A DNA stretch of 42,126 nucleotides from Streptomyces toxytricini. Lineage in GTDB: Bacteria > Actinomycetota > Actinomycetes > Streptomycetales > Streptomycetaceae. Positions 24,604 to 33,550 of the stretch are shown in pieces (within the stretch, counting starts at the first letter, position 1; each line of letters opens with the position of its first letter). The notes below the pieces were generated by a model that saw only the letters and a program-made list of their open reading frames with translations, was not told where the DNA came from and did not search any database. The translations under genes were made by a program, and so were the position numbers. Location of the stretch: NCBI RefSeq assembly GCF_014649915.1, contig NZ_BMTY01000036.1:1-42126 (forward strand). The letters are read 5' to 3'.

Positions 24604-26049
24604 ATGGCGCCCACCTCGGCCGCAGATCCTCAGCTGCGGCAGATCCTGGCCGGCCGCGGATACCGGCGGCTGCTGCTCCTCTCCGCGCTGCTGGGCGTGC
24701 CGGTCGCGCTCGTGTCCTTCTTCTTCGTCAGCGCGCAGCTGGCGTTGCAGAACCTCGTGTGGGAGGACTGGCCCAAGGACCTCGGTTTCGACCGGGCCCC
24801 GTGGTGGTGGCCGCTGCCCTGGCTGCTGCTGGCCGGGCTGATCCTGGCGCCGGTCGTCACCCGGATGCCGGGCGGCGGCGGGCACGTCCCCGCGCACGGC
24901 CTCGGCGGACCGCCCGTCGGGCCGAAGGCGCTGCCCGGTGTGGTCGTGGCGGCACTGCTGACGCTGCCGCTGGGCGTGGTCCTCGGGCCGGAGGCGCCGC
25001 TGATGGCCCTCGGCTCGGGCCTCGCGCTGCTCGCCGCGCAGTTGTCCCGGAAGCCCCTGGACGCGATGAACGGGGCGGTCATCGCGACGGCCGGGCAGAC
25101 GGCCGCGATCTCCACGATCCTCGGCGGGCCCCTGGTGGCGGCGGTGCTGGTCATCGAGGCCGCCGGGCTCGGCGGCACGGGGATGGTCGTCGTCCTGCTG
25201 CCGTCCCTGCTCGCGAGTGGGGCCGGGGCGCTGGTGTTCACCGGGTTCGGGGACTGGACGGGGCTGTCCACGGGCGATCTGGCGCTGCCGACCGCACCGC
25301 CCCGCTTCACCCCGGACGCCGCCGACTTCCTGTGGGGGATCCCCGCCGCTGCGCTCATCGCGGCGCTGATCGCCGCGGGCATGGCGCTCGGCCGGCGGAC
25401 CGAGAAGTGGATCCGGCCGCGGACGGGGCTGCGTACGGTGCTCTGCGCCGTCGGGGTGGGCGTGTGCTTGGCGGTGTACGCGCTGGTGACGGGCCGTGAC
25501 CCGGCGGAGGCCGCGCTGTCCGGGCAGATCACCCTGGGGACGCTGACCGCCGACCCGCACGCCTGGCCGATCGCGGCGCTGTGTGCACTGATCCTGTTCA
25601 AGGGCTTGGCCTGGGGCCTCAGCCTGGGCGGGCTGCGCGGCGGGCCGATCTTCCCGTCGATCCTGGTGGGCGCAGCCGCGGGCGTGGTGTGCTCGGGGCT
25701 GCCGGGGCTGGGCACGACGCCCGGGCTGGCGCTTGGCATCGCAGCCGCCGCCGCGGCGGTCACCGGGCTGCCGCTGACGAGCTCCGTGCTCACGGTGCTG
25801 CTGCTGGGGCAGGGGGCCTACCACCAGACTCCGCTCGTGGTGTTCGCGGCGGTGGTCGCGAGCATCGTGACGCGGTTGCTGCGCCGCCCGCAGGGTCCGG
25901 CGGAGGGGACGCCGCCCGGAGCGGCTGCGGCGGCCGGCGACGGGCCCGCCGCGGATCCCGGCTCCGGATCCGCTTCCGCGGCCCGGCCGGGCGGCGGGCC
26001 GCGACCGGAATCGGGGCCGCCCGGTATGGGAAGGGATCCCGCGCCATGA
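24604..26049 (+). CDS. CLC-type chloride channel/antiporter family protein
   Basis: A 481 aa membrane protein with about ten hydrophobic segments. Residues 128-132 are GPEAP (Glu130 in the place of the CLC gating glutamate motif GxEGP), and GGLRGGPIFPSILVG near 345 corresponds to the GxFxP anion-site motif. This supports a divergent CLC chloride channel or chloride-proton antiporter. The C-terminal 55 aa are Pro/Gly/Ala-rich. ATG 24604 is used; TTG 24592 is in frame and also possible. It overlaps the next gene by four bases (ATGA), so the two are coupled. Confidence 0.78.
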   Translation: MAPTSAADPQLRQILAGRGYRRLLLLSALLGVPVALVSFFFVSAQLALQNLVWEDWPKDLGFDRAPWWWPLPWLLLAGLILAPVVTRMPGGGGHVPAHGLGGPPVGPKALPGVVVAALLTLPLGVVLGPEAPLMALGSGLALLAAQLSRKPLDAMNGAVIATAGQTAAISTILGGPLVAAVLVIEAAGLGGTGMVVVLLPSLLASGAGALVFTGFGDWTGLSTGDLALPTAPPRFTPDAADFLWGIPAAALIAALIAAGMALGRRTEKWIRPRTGLRTVLCAVGVGVCLAVYALVTGRDPAEAALSGQITLGTLTADPHAWPIAALCALILFKGLAWGLSLGGLRGGPIFPSILVGAAAGVVCSGLPGLGTTPGLALGIAAAAAAVTGLPLTSSVLTVLLLGQGAYHQTPLVVFAAVVASIVTRLLRRPQGPAEGTPPGAAAAAGDGPAADPGSGSASAARPGGGPRPESGPPGMGRDPAP

Positions 26050-27032
26050 GCCGGCGTCGTGGCCGTGCGGCGGCCGGGGAGCCGCGGAACCTGCTGCAGG
26101 CGGTGCTCGCCCGGCCGGGCCGGCTGCCCGAACTGCTGGCCGGGTTCGCGCTGCGGCACAACGGTCCGCGGGCCGCGCGCACCGTGGCGCGGCTGCGCGC
26201 GGAGATGCCGGACGCGGACGCCTCCGCGCTGGGGGCGGCGGTGATCGCCCGCGGGACCCGCGCGACGGTGGCGGAGGGGGCGTTCGTCGGCGGCCCGTTC
26301 CTGGTGTTCATCCCGGTCGCGTTCTGTGCCGCGCTGCTGCGCCAGGCGCGTACCGTCATGGAACTGGCCGCCGTGACGGGCCTGGATCCGACCGCGCCGG
26401 AGCGGGCAGCCGAGCTGCTGGTGCTGCAGGGGGTCTACCCGGACACGGAGTCGGCGGCGCGGGCGCTCACCGCGGATCCGGGCGGCGCAGGCACGCAGTC
26501 CGCGGGTCCTGTGCCGCGGAGCCGGTGGGCGGTCCTGGTCGGGGTGACTCTGCGCATGGCCCGCCTCCTCGGCCTGCTGACCACCGCCGAGGAGAGCCGC
26601 GGGAGCCGACTGCGGGCGTGGCTCGTCCGGATCGGCCAGTGGGCGCTGCTGGTTGCCGTCCTCGCGGTGGGGATGGTGGTGCCGCTGGTCTGGATGCCGT
26701 ACATGGCGGTTTCGTACCGGAAGGCCACCCGGCGACTGCTGGCGCGGGCCGCCGACTCCTACCTCCTGCACGTGCCGCCCCCCGAGCGGCGGCGCACCGC
26801 CTCCAGGCTGGATCCGGGGGCGCTCGCCGGGGTGGTGCGCGTGCTGTCGTCGGTGCTGGTGCCGGTGGGCGTGGTGCTGCTGGTGGTCTTCGCGGACGTG
26901 CGGACGGCGGGCGGCCGCTGGCCCGCGCTGCTGGTCGGCCTGGCCGCGGCGTCCGCCGCCGTGGGGGCGTGGTGGCACCTGCGCCGTCGGCGCGGGGCCG
27001 GGCGGGATGGGACGGCCGCGGCGGGGCGCTGA
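26046..27032 (+). CDS. Membrane protein coupled to the CLC-type channel
   Basis: A 328 aa protein. The N-terminal region (about 1-75) is Arg/Ala-rich and helical, then a hydrophobic segment FVGGPFLVFIPVAFCAALL, a soluble region with AAELLVLQGVYPDTESAARAL, and at least three more membrane segments in the C-terminal half. No family is recognised. The ATGA overlap with the channel gene argues for a functional partner, perhaps a subunit or regulator. A 20-bp perfect-stem terminator (27039-27086) starts six bases after its stop codon. Confidence 0.65.
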   Translation: MSRRRGRAAAGEPRNLLQAVLARPGRLPELLAGFALRHNGPRAARTVARLRAEMPDADASALGAAVIARGTRATVAEGAFVGGPFLVFIPVAFCAALLRQARTVMELAAVTGLDPTAPERAAELLVLQGVYPDTESAARALTADPGGAGTQSAGPVPRSRWAVLVGVTLRMARLLGLLTTAEESRGSRLRAWLVRIGQWALLVAVLAVGMVVPLVWMPYMAVSYRKATRRLLARAADSYLLHVPPPERRRTASRLDPGALAGVVRVLSSVLVPVGVVLLVVFADVRTAGGRWPALLVGLAAASAAVGAWWHLRRRRGAGRDGTAAAGR

Positions 27033-27038
27033 CAACGG

Positions 27039-27086
27039 CGCGGTCCCGGCGCGCGCGCGGTGTTCTGCGCGCGCGCCGGGACCGCG
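27039..27086. terminator. Bidirectional hairpin terminator with 20-bp perfect stem
   Basis: Bases 27039-27058 pair with 27067-27086 over 20 positions with no mismatch, around an 8-base loop (GGTGTTCT). The inner part of the stem is alternating GC (GCGCGCGCGC), which could also adopt Z-DNA. It separates the CLC-operon from the convergent secreted-protein gene. Confidence 0.85.
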
Positions 27087-27102
27087 GGTGCCGGATGCGG
27101 GG

Positions 27103-27142
27103 TGTGCCGGTGTGCCGGTGTGCCGGTGTGCCGGTGTGCCGG
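27103..27142. repeat. Five tandem copies of an 8-bp repeat
   Basis: TGTGCCGG is repeated five times without change (27103-27110 through 27135-27142). It sits between the terminator hairpin and the 3' end of the secreted-protein gene at 27151, in non-coding sequence. It looks like a variable-number tandem repeat that could differ between strains. Confidence 0.85.
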
Positions 27143-27150
27143 AGCGTCCG

Positions 27151-27684
27151 TCAGAAGGTGTTCTTCGTGGCGCTGGAGACCACGCACTCCTTGTACTCGC
27201 TGCCGTTGCCCTTGCCGAGGTACGTGGTGGTGGCCTCGGTCGTCTGCGACGCACCGGCCTTGACCTTCAGGCCGGTGACGGAGGCGACGGCGGGGCTCGC
27301 CGTCGAGTCGCCGCGCCACTTCACGATGAAGCCGTACGTGGCGTCCAGCGAGCCGCTGTTGGTGACGGTGATCCGGGCGACCAGCTTCTTGCCGGAGGCG
27401 TCCATCTTGCACTCGTTGATGCGGATGTCGCGCTCGGCCTTGTCTCCGGCCTTGGCGCCGCCGGAGACGGAGCCGGAGGAGCTGGTGCTGCTGCTGTCGC
27501 TGCCGTCGCTGCCGCTGGTGGTGCCGCTGCTGCTGCTTCCGCCGGAGCTGCTGCCGCCCGAGCTGCTGGAGCCGGACGAGCTGTGGCCTCCGCCGCAGCT
27601 GCCGCCGTGGGAGCCGCGGGCGCCGGTGAGAGCGAAGACGACGATGCCGAATACGGCTACGGCGCGGACATGGCGAAGCTTCAC
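27151..27684 (-). CDS. Secreted Ser/Gly-rich protein
   Basis: A 177 aa predicted secreted protein. A signal peptide occupies about 1-27 (basic KLRHVR, hydrophobic AVAVFGIVVFALTG, then ARG-S). Residues about 28-85 are a Ser/Gly/Thr low-complexity linker. The C-terminal domain (about 90-177) is a beta-rich module starting RDIRINECKMDASGKKLVAR that contains VTNSG and YKECVVSS with two Cys that may pair. It resembles extracellular immunoglobulin-like or FxLD-type modules but I cannot name a family. GTG 27684 is chosen because the signal peptide begins there. Confidence 0.75.
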   Translation of the reverse strand: MKLRHVRAVAVFGIVVFALTGARGSHGGSCGGGHSSSGSSSSGGSSSGGSSSSGTTSGSDGSDSSSTSSSGSVSGGAKAGDKAERDIRINECKMDASGKKLVARITVTNSGSLDATYGFIVKWRGDSTASPAVASVTGLKVKAGASQTTEATTTYLGKGNGSEYKECVVSSATKNTF

Positions 27685-28026
27685 GTTCAACCCCCGTTGA
27701 AGTGTCGGTGCATGGGAGAGAGGGCCCGCCTTTGACGAGCACACGTCACCCTAGCAGCGGCCGGGGACAGTCCGCGCACCAGGCGGAATCACCGCGTCCG
27801 CTCTGACCGGCCGCCGCGGTGCCGACCCCCGCCCCGCGGGGTCCCGGTGTCCGCGGCGGGCCCTATCATGACCCCGCCGCAGCCCGGGCACGTCCCCGGC
27901 GCGCCAGGTGGCGTCCGCCGGCGCGTCCCGGCGGGGACGACGACACCCACACCACCGGTCCGGGAACCGGACGGGGCTCGTTCGTGTGTTGCAAGAGTGA
28001 AACTCCACAGCAGGGGGGACGGAAAG
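27685..28026. other. 342-base divergent intergenic region
   Basis: No gene is supported. On the minus strand TAGGGT (27748-27753) is a possible -10 for the secreted protein. The palindrome TGACG-AGCACA-CGTCA (27733-27748) ends on the last base of that element and could be an operator. On the plus strand CTATCAT (27863-27869) is a weak -10 candidate for the kinase gene, and GGACGGAAAG just before 28027 is its ribosome binding site. Confidence 0.4.
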
Positions 28027-29625
28027 ATGAAAGCGTGGGTGGTCCCCGGTTACACGGAGACCAGAGAGCTCGGTTCGGGAGCCAGCGGCCGGGTGGTGCT
28101 CGCGGTGCACGACGCGACGGGCACGCCCGTCGCGGTGAAGTACCTCAGCGACCGGCTCCGCCAGGACCCGGCGTTCGTCCAGGGGTTCCGCGCCGAGGCG
28201 CGGCTGCTGGGCGGCCTGCACTCGCCGTACGTGGTGGGGCTGTACGAGTACGTGGAGTCGCCCGCCGGCGCCGCCATCGTGATGGAGCTGGTCGACGGCA
28301 TCGCGCTGCGCGAGCTGCTGCGCGAGTCGGGGCAGACCGGGCCCGAGGCGGCACTCGTCGTGCTCAAGGGCTCCCTCCTCGGCCTCGCCGCCGCGCACCG
28401 GGCCGGCGTCGTCCACCGCGACTACAAGCCGGAGAACGTGCTGGTCGCGGCCGACGGCTCCTCGAAGCTCGTCGACTTCGGCATCGCCGCGGACCGGGGC
28501 ACCGAGGCCGGTGTCGCCGGGACGCCCGCGTACATGGCGCCGGAGCAGTGGCAGGGCCGGCCCGCCTCCCCCGCCGCCGACGTGTACGCGGCCACGGCCA
28601 CGTTCTTCGAGTGCCTGACCGGCCGCAAGCCGTTCGCCGGGGAGAACTTCGCCGAGCTCGCGCTCCAGCACATCGAGGCCCCGGTGCCGGAGTCCGAGGC
28701 TCCGGAGCCGGTGCGCCCGCTGATCCGCCGCGGCCTGGCCAAGCGGCCCGAGGAGCGGCCGGAGGACGCGGAAGCGTTCGTCGCCGAGCTGGAGGACATC
28801 GCCTGCGGGGCGTACGGGCCCGACTGGGAGGAGCGCGGGCAGCGCAAGCTGGCCGCGCTCGCCGCCCTGCTGCCGCTGCTGTTCCCCTCCGCGGGCGGCA
28901 CGGCCGCGTCCACGACCGCCACCGCGAGCACGTCGCTGTGGGCGCCGGGCCGGCGCGGCTGGCTGGGCGCCGGCGCGGCCCTCGTCCTCGGCCTGCTGCT
29001 GGCCGTCCAGCAGGCGGCCGCCACGGACAACACCGGCGGGGCGGCGGCGCTGAGCTCGTTCGCGACGACCAGTGCCGCCCCGCCGACGGGCGGCCCGGCC
29101 CCCTCCGGTTCCGCCTCCGGCTCTCCGTCCGCGTCCCCGTCGGACTCGGCCTCCCCCTCCGCTTCCGCCTCCGCCTCGCCGTCCGCGTCGCCGTCGGCCT
29201 CCGCCTCGGCGTCCGGACCGGCGCCCGGCCCCGGCTCGCCGGCCCCCGGCACCCCGGGCACGCCGACGGGCGGGCCGACGACGGCGCCGCCGACCACCCC
29301 GCCGCCGTCCCCGGCCGTGAAGGTGCGCTCGGTCTCCGTGACCTCGTTCGGGCAGAGCGGCTTCACCACCGGCCAGGTGACGCTCGCCGTCAGCGCCACC
29401 GGCCCGGCGACCGTCCGCCTGGAGTGGTTCAGCAGCGACGGCCGCGGCACCGCCGCCGTGTCCGAGGGGTCCATGACCTTCCCCGCCTCCACGGCGGGCA
29501 CCCCGCGGACGCTCTCCTTCAAGGGCACCGGCTGCTACTGGAGCGTCCGCGCCACCACCACGCCCGCCGCCGCCTCCGGCGCCGCGGTCCAGCAGATCCT
29601 GACGAGACGGTGCGAGATCCGATGA
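28027..29625 (+). CDS. Transmembrane Ser/Thr protein kinase (PknB-type) with extracytoplasmic domain
   Basis: A 532 aa Hanks-type kinase. The glycine loop is GSGASGRV (about 16-23), catalytic Lys38, HRDYKPEN (130-137, Asp132), DFG (150-152) and APE (171-173). One membrane helix lies at 311-331, then a Pro/Ser/Ala repeat linker (about 355-430) and an outer domain (431-532) with SVSVTSFGQSGF and CYWSVRATTTP. PASTA repeats are absent. ATG 28027 is followed by a normal kinase N-terminus. The next gene overlaps by ATGA and carries a similar-looking outer domain. The kinase probably senses an envelope signal; the ligand and targets are unknown. Confidence 0.92.
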   Translation: MKAWVVPGYTETRELGSGASGRVVLAVHDATGTPVAVKYLSDRLRQDPAFVQGFRAEARLLGGLHSPYVVGLYEYVESPAGAAIVMELVDGIALRELLRESGQTGPEAALVVLKGSLLGLAAAHRAGVVHRDYKPENVLVAADGSSKLVDFGIAADRGTEAGVAGTPAYMAPEQWQGRPASPAADVYAATATFFECLTGRKPFAGENFAELALQHIEAPVPESEAPEPVRPLIRRGLAKRPEERPEDAEAFVAELEDIACGAYGPDWEERGQRKLAALAALLPLLFPSAGGTAASTTATASTSLWAPGRRGWLGAGAALVLGLLLAVQQAAATDNTGGAAALSSFATTSAAPPTGGPAPSGSASGSPSASPSDSASPSASASASPSASPSASASASGPAPGPGSPAPGTPGTPTGGPTTAPPTTPPPSPAVKVRSVSVTSFGQSGFTTGQVTLAVSATGPATVRLEWFSSDGRGTAAVSEGSMTFPASTAGTPRTLSFKGTGCYWSVRATTTPAAASGAAVQQILTRRCEIR

Positions 29626-30203
29626 GCGACGACGACTACAGCGCCACAGCCCTCGGCAGCCACTGGATCAGCGGGACGCCGTCCGAGGGCCCCACCCTCG
29701 TCGCGCCCGATCGGGTCGACGGCTCCGTGCTGCGCTTCGGCCCCGGTGTCACCGCGGCCGCCCTCGCCCCGTTCCCCGTGCCGGTGCCCGCGGCCCCTGC
29801 CCGCCGGGGCAGCGGCCTGCGCCGGTACGCGCTCGCCGCGGGAATCCTCGCCGCGGTCCTCCTGTACCTGGGCTGGCAGCGCCTCGGCCCGGGCATCGAG
29901 GTCCGCGACGTGGCCGTCTCCACCGATCCGGCCGGTCCGGCGTGCGGCGGAACCGCCGACGTCGTGGCCGCCGTACGGACGAACGGCCGCGCCGGCACCC
30001 TCGCCTACCGCTGGGTCCGCAGCGACGGCACCCGCTCCGAGGAGCTGACCGAGCGGCTGGTGAAGGGCCAGCGGGAGGCGAGGCTCCACCTGCTGTGGAC
30101 CTTCCACGGCAAGGGCGACTACCCGGCCACCGCCCGCCTGGAACTCCGCTCCCCGGACCGCCGCACCGCAGAGGCCGCCTTCACCTACCGCTGCGCGCAG
30201 TAG
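29622..30203 (+). CDS. Membrane protein with outer domain resembling that of the kinase
   Basis: A 193 aa single-pass protein: a cytosolic N-terminus (about 1-66), one membrane helix (about 67-83, YALAAGILAAVLLYLGW) and a C-terminal outer domain (about 90-193). The outer domain resembles the kinase's: VRDVAVST versus VRSVSVTS, YRWVRSDG versus LEWFSSDG, and similar closing Cys residues. By eye this looks like a duplicated module, but I could not align it formally. It overlaps the kinase stop by four bases. It may be a co-receptor, ligand-sharing partner or substrate of the kinase. Confidence 0.7.
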   Translation: MSDDDYSATALGSHWISGTPSEGPTLVAPDRVDGSVLRFGPGVTAAALAPFPVPVPAAPARRGSGLRRYALAAGILAAVLLYLGWQRLGPGIEVRDVAVSTDPAGPACGGTADVVAAVRTNGRAGTLAYRWVRSDGTRSEELTERLVKGQREARLHLLWTFHGKGDYPATARLELRSPDRRTAEAAFTYRCAQ

Positions 30204-30242
30204 CCCCGGCGGTCGCCTGCGCCGGCGCCCGGCCGGGGGTCG

Positions 30243-33200
30243 TCAGTGGTCCAGCAGCATGCGCAGGAGGTGGGGGTGGTGGGTGCGGACGGCTTCCGCG
30301 AGGCGTTCGCGGAGGCGGCGTTCGCGGAGGCCGGCGCGGTCGAGGTGGAGGAGCGTGCTGCCGGGCAGGACGGCGCCGTCCCTGCGCAGCGCATCGGCCA
30401 GCAGCCGGGTCACCGGCTCCCTGATCGGCGCGTCGTCCGGCAGCAGCACGAGCGCGCGGCCCACGCGCCGGTACAGGTCGGCCAGTTCGTCGACGGGCAG
30501 CCCGGTGCTGCCCCCTATCAGCAGGCGCAGCAGGTCGTGGGCGAGGGAGGTCGCGGGCCCGCCCTCGCGGGAGGAGGTGAACAGGGTGACGGCCGGGCCC
30601 AGCAGCTCCATGACCGGGTCGACGGCGTGCCGCACCAGCAGGTCGGTCGTGCCGCCCGTGACGTCCATCTTGTGCCACACGTCGTCCCAGTACGTGCGCG
30701 ACCACAGGACCGTGTCGCGCTGCGGCCGGCGGTACAGCCAGTGCATGTCCAACGGCTCGGGCGCCCGCTGCTCCTCCTCCCGCAGGCGGATCTCCAGGCT
30801 CCGGCCGCTGTCCGTCCAGCCGCGGTGTACGGAGACGGACAGCACGAAGTCCGTCCACTGCTGCTCGTTGAAGGACGACCGCCACAGCAGGACGCTGCGG
30901 TGCCACGCCGAGGCGGGGTCGGACGCGTCCGGGAACAGGCGGTCGGCGGTGGTGCGCCCGGCCAATAAGAGCAGCATCAGGACCAGGTTGGCGCCGTAGG
31001 TGCCGTGCCGGGACGAGGTGCGGTTCGGGGCGGGCCGGTAGGCGGGGTGGGGGTCGTCCGTGCGGGTGCCGTGCTGGTGGAAGACCCGTACGAGCAGCCG
31101 CACCAGCCGCTCGCGTTCGCCGTCGGGGATGCGCCGGGCCATCGACCCGCCGAAGCGCAGGATCTGCCGGGAGGACAGCGGGGCGTGGGAGAGCAGGGCG
31201 TACGCCAGGTCGTCGTCGATGCGGCTGGCGCCCGCGGAGAGGGCCGGCCGGTCCGCGAGCAGGCTGGTGAGCACGTGCAGTGCGAGCCGTACGACGAGGT
31301 ACTCGCCGAAGGTGGCGTGCAGGAACTCGTACGTGGACAGCATGCGCCCGTCGCGGAGGGACTGGGCGCGCTGGACGAAGAAGAACCGGCCGAGCGCCAC
31401 CTCGGCCGCCCCGAGCGGGGCCCGGAAGCCGGCGGACTCGGCGGCCGGCCGGCCGAGGAGCGCCGTCAGGTCCGCGTCGAGCTCCGCGGCCGACACCCAC
31501 TGCCTGCGCCGGTTGAGCTGGGCGAACGCGACGAGGGACAGCCGCTGGAGCTCCCGTTCGGCGAGCTCGGCCAGGTCGTGCTCGGGGAGGGTGTCCCCGG
31601 CGGTCTTGTCCACCTCGCGCCGGGCGAAGGAGGTGAGCAGCTCCTCGTACAGCTCGGCCTCGTCGAGCGGGTCGCCGCCGTCGGCGCCGGTGCCGGGCGG
31701 GCTGTCGGCCCTGCGGGGCAGGGCGTTGTCGGCGGCGTCGTACAGGGCCAGCATGGTCAGCAGCAGGGGCTGCCCGGCGAGCGAGGCGTGGCGGGCGACG
31801 GCGTCCCAGGGCAGCGGCCGGAGGCCGCGGGCGGCGAGCCCGGCGGCGTTGGCGCCGTTCCACAGGTCCAGCCAGCGGCGGATCTGGGCGGCGCGGAACG
31901 GCTCCAGGCGCAGGGCGACGAGCCCTTCCGGGTAGCGGGTGCGGTCGGCGACTGCGGTGCGGCTCGTGACCACGGCGCGCAGCGGGCGGCCCTGGTCGGC
32001 CTCGCGCTGCTGGAAGCGGGCGACCCGGACGAGGAAGTCGCTGTGGTGGACGCCGGTCGTCTGCAGCAGTTCGTCGAACCCGTCGAGGAGCAGGACGGGG
32101 ACCGCCCCGCCGGCGGAGCGCACCAGGTCGGGCCAGGCGACCCGCTCGCCGGTGGCGGCGCGCACCGCCTGCTCCAGCTGTTCCTGCAGGTCGTCCTCGG
32201 CGCGCACGTCGCGCAGCGGAACCCGGACGGGCAGGAAGCCGGCGGAGGGGAGGCGGGCGGCGAGGACGCGGGTGAGGACGGACTTGCCGGCGCCGGGCTG
32301 GCCGAGGACGAGCAGCGGCGCGTGGGCCCCGCCCGGGTCGGTGAGGGCTCCGGCGAGGTAGCACGTCAGGTCGCGGCGTACGGGCGCCTCCTCCCACCAC
32401 GCTTCGGTGGCGGGGCCTCCGGTGCCGTCGGCCGCGCGGACCCGGAAGTCGGGGTCGAGGTACATGTCCCGCAGGGCGGGGACGCGGATGCCGTCGGGTG
32501 CGGTGGAGGCGTCGAGGACGGGGCGCGCCAGGACGGCTTCGGCGGCGCGGGCGAGTGCGGCCGCCACGTCGGCGGGCGGGCGCATTCCGCGGGCCGCCCC
32601 GGACAGCAGCTCCTCGATGCCGGCGAGGGCGAGCCGGATCCGGTCGCGGGTGGCCTGGTGCTCGACCTGGGCCGTCCAGAAGCCGAACTCGGGTGCCTCC
32701 TGGGCGAGTCGGGCGTAGAGGTCCTCGTACCGGGCGACGGCGCGGGGGGCGAGGTCGGCGCCGAGGGCGCGCACCGCGGTGGAGCGTTCGGACGGGTTGA
32801 GCGCGCTCCACACGTGCAGGCCTTCGGCGAAGGAGAGGAAGCGGTCCGACAGCGCGCCGTACCAGCGCAGCAGCTCGGCGGTGACGTCCTCGGAGGGGCG
32901 GTGGGGTGCGGGGCGGGGCGCGTCGACGGCCGCCAGGGCGTGGGCGAAGGCCGCTCCGCGGGCGTTGCGTTCGGGGGCGCCGGCGAGGGCGAGCTGTTCG
33001 CCCCGGGTCAGTTCCAGGTCGCCGACGCCGAACGGCAGCTCGGATGCGTCCAGCGCCTCGAACCAGGCGACGACGACGATCACGGTGTGGGCGGCGTGCA
33101 GGAGTTCGGTGCGCTCGGCCCGGCCCTGGGCGTGCCCGAGGCGGCGTCCGAGGCCGTGTACGGCGTCGCGTCCGAGGGCGACGATGCTGCCGCGGGCGTC

Positions 33201-33347
33201 GGCGATCCGCAGCAGCCCGTCGCCGATGCCGCCGGTGGCCGCGCCGAGGGCGCCGCCGAGGGCGCGGTCGAGCGCGGCGACCGCGGGCGGGTCGCCGCCG
33301 AGCAGCACCAGTGCGTCCGACAACGACAGCAGCCTGCGCCCGCCCAC
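30243..33347 (-). CDS. NACHT-domain NTPase, bacterial NLR-like (candidate defence protein)
   Basis: A 1034 aa cytoplasmic STAND-type NTPase. An N-terminal helical region (about 5-210) resembles the NACHT N-terminal helical domain 7 (LLSLSDALVLLGGDPPAV, then GRDAVHGLGRRLGHAQG). The NACHT core is at about 340-520: Walker A GQPGAGKS (349-356), Walker B VLLLDGFDEL (418-427) and arginine-containing VVTSRT (459-464). The rest (about 520-1034) is helical with no recognised repeats; it likely senses or binds a trigger. Related bacterial NACHT proteins act in anti-phage immunity, so a defence role is plausible but unproven. GTG 33347 is chosen because the 35 upstream residues in frame are Arg-rich and unlike the family. 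Confidence 0.85.
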   Translation of the reverse strand: MGGRRLLSLSDALVLLGGDPPAVAALDRALGGALGAATGGIGDGLLRIADARGSIVALGRDAVHGLGRRLGHAQGRAERTELLHAAHTVIVVVAWFEALDASELPFGVGDLELTRGEQLALAGAPERNARGAAFAHALAAVDAPRPAPHRPSEDVTAELLRWYGALSDRFLSFAEGLHVWSALNPSERSTAVRALGADLAPRAVARYEDLYARLAQEAPEFGFWTAQVEHQATRDRIRLALAGIEELLSGAARGMRPPADVAAALARAAEAVLARPVLDASTAPDGIRVPALRDMYLDPDFRVRAADGTGGPATEAWWEEAPVRRDLTCYLAGALTDPGGAHAPLLVLGQPGAGKSVLTRVLAARLPSAGFLPVRVPLRDVRAEDDLQEQLEQAVRAATGERVAWPDLVRSAGGAVPVLLLDGFDELLQTTGVHHSDFLVRVARFQQREADQGRPLRAVVTSRTAVADRTRYPEGLVALRLEPFRAAQIRRWLDLWNGANAAGLAARGLRPLPWDAVARHASLAGQPLLLTMLALYDAADNALPRRADSPPGTGADGGDPLDEAELYEELLTSFARREVDKTAGDTLPEHDLAELAERELQRLSLVAFAQLNRRRQWVSAAELDADLTALLGRPAAESAGFRAPLGAAEVALGRFFFVQRAQSLRDGRMLSTYEFLHATFGEYLVVRLALHVLTSLLADRPALSAGASRIDDDLAYALLSHAPLSSRQILRFGGSMARRIPDGERERLVRLLVRVFHQHGTRTDDPHPAYRPAPNRTSSRHGTYGANLVLMLLLLAGRTTADRLFPDASDPASAWHRSVLLWRSSFNEQQWTDFVLSVSVHRGWTDSGRSLEIRLREEEQRAPEPLDMHWLYRRPQRDTVLWSRTYWDDVWHKMDVTGGTTDLLVRHAVDPVMELLGPAVTLFTSSREGGPATSLAHDLLRLLIGGSTGLPVDELADLYRRVGRALVLLPDDAPIREPVTRLLADALRRDGAVLPGSTLLHLDRAGLRERRLRERLAEAVRTHHPHLLRMLLDH

Positions 33348-33550
33348 TACCGCCCCACCCCGCCCTCGCCCCGTCCGGTTCCGTTCCGCGTCGCCCTCCG
33401 GCGCCGCCCTTGCGGGGATCCGGCGCGGAGGCCTCCGGGCACACTCTCGCACGGGCGGGCCGGGGGCGTCCGCGGTTTCGGTGCAGTACGCACGCGGTGG
33501 GCCCGGGCCCGCGTCGGGGTGCCGGGCGGGCGGTGGTGTACGAATGGCCT

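Noticed and set aside
27103..27142. CRISPR-like repeat
   Set aside because: Units are 8 bases with no spacers.
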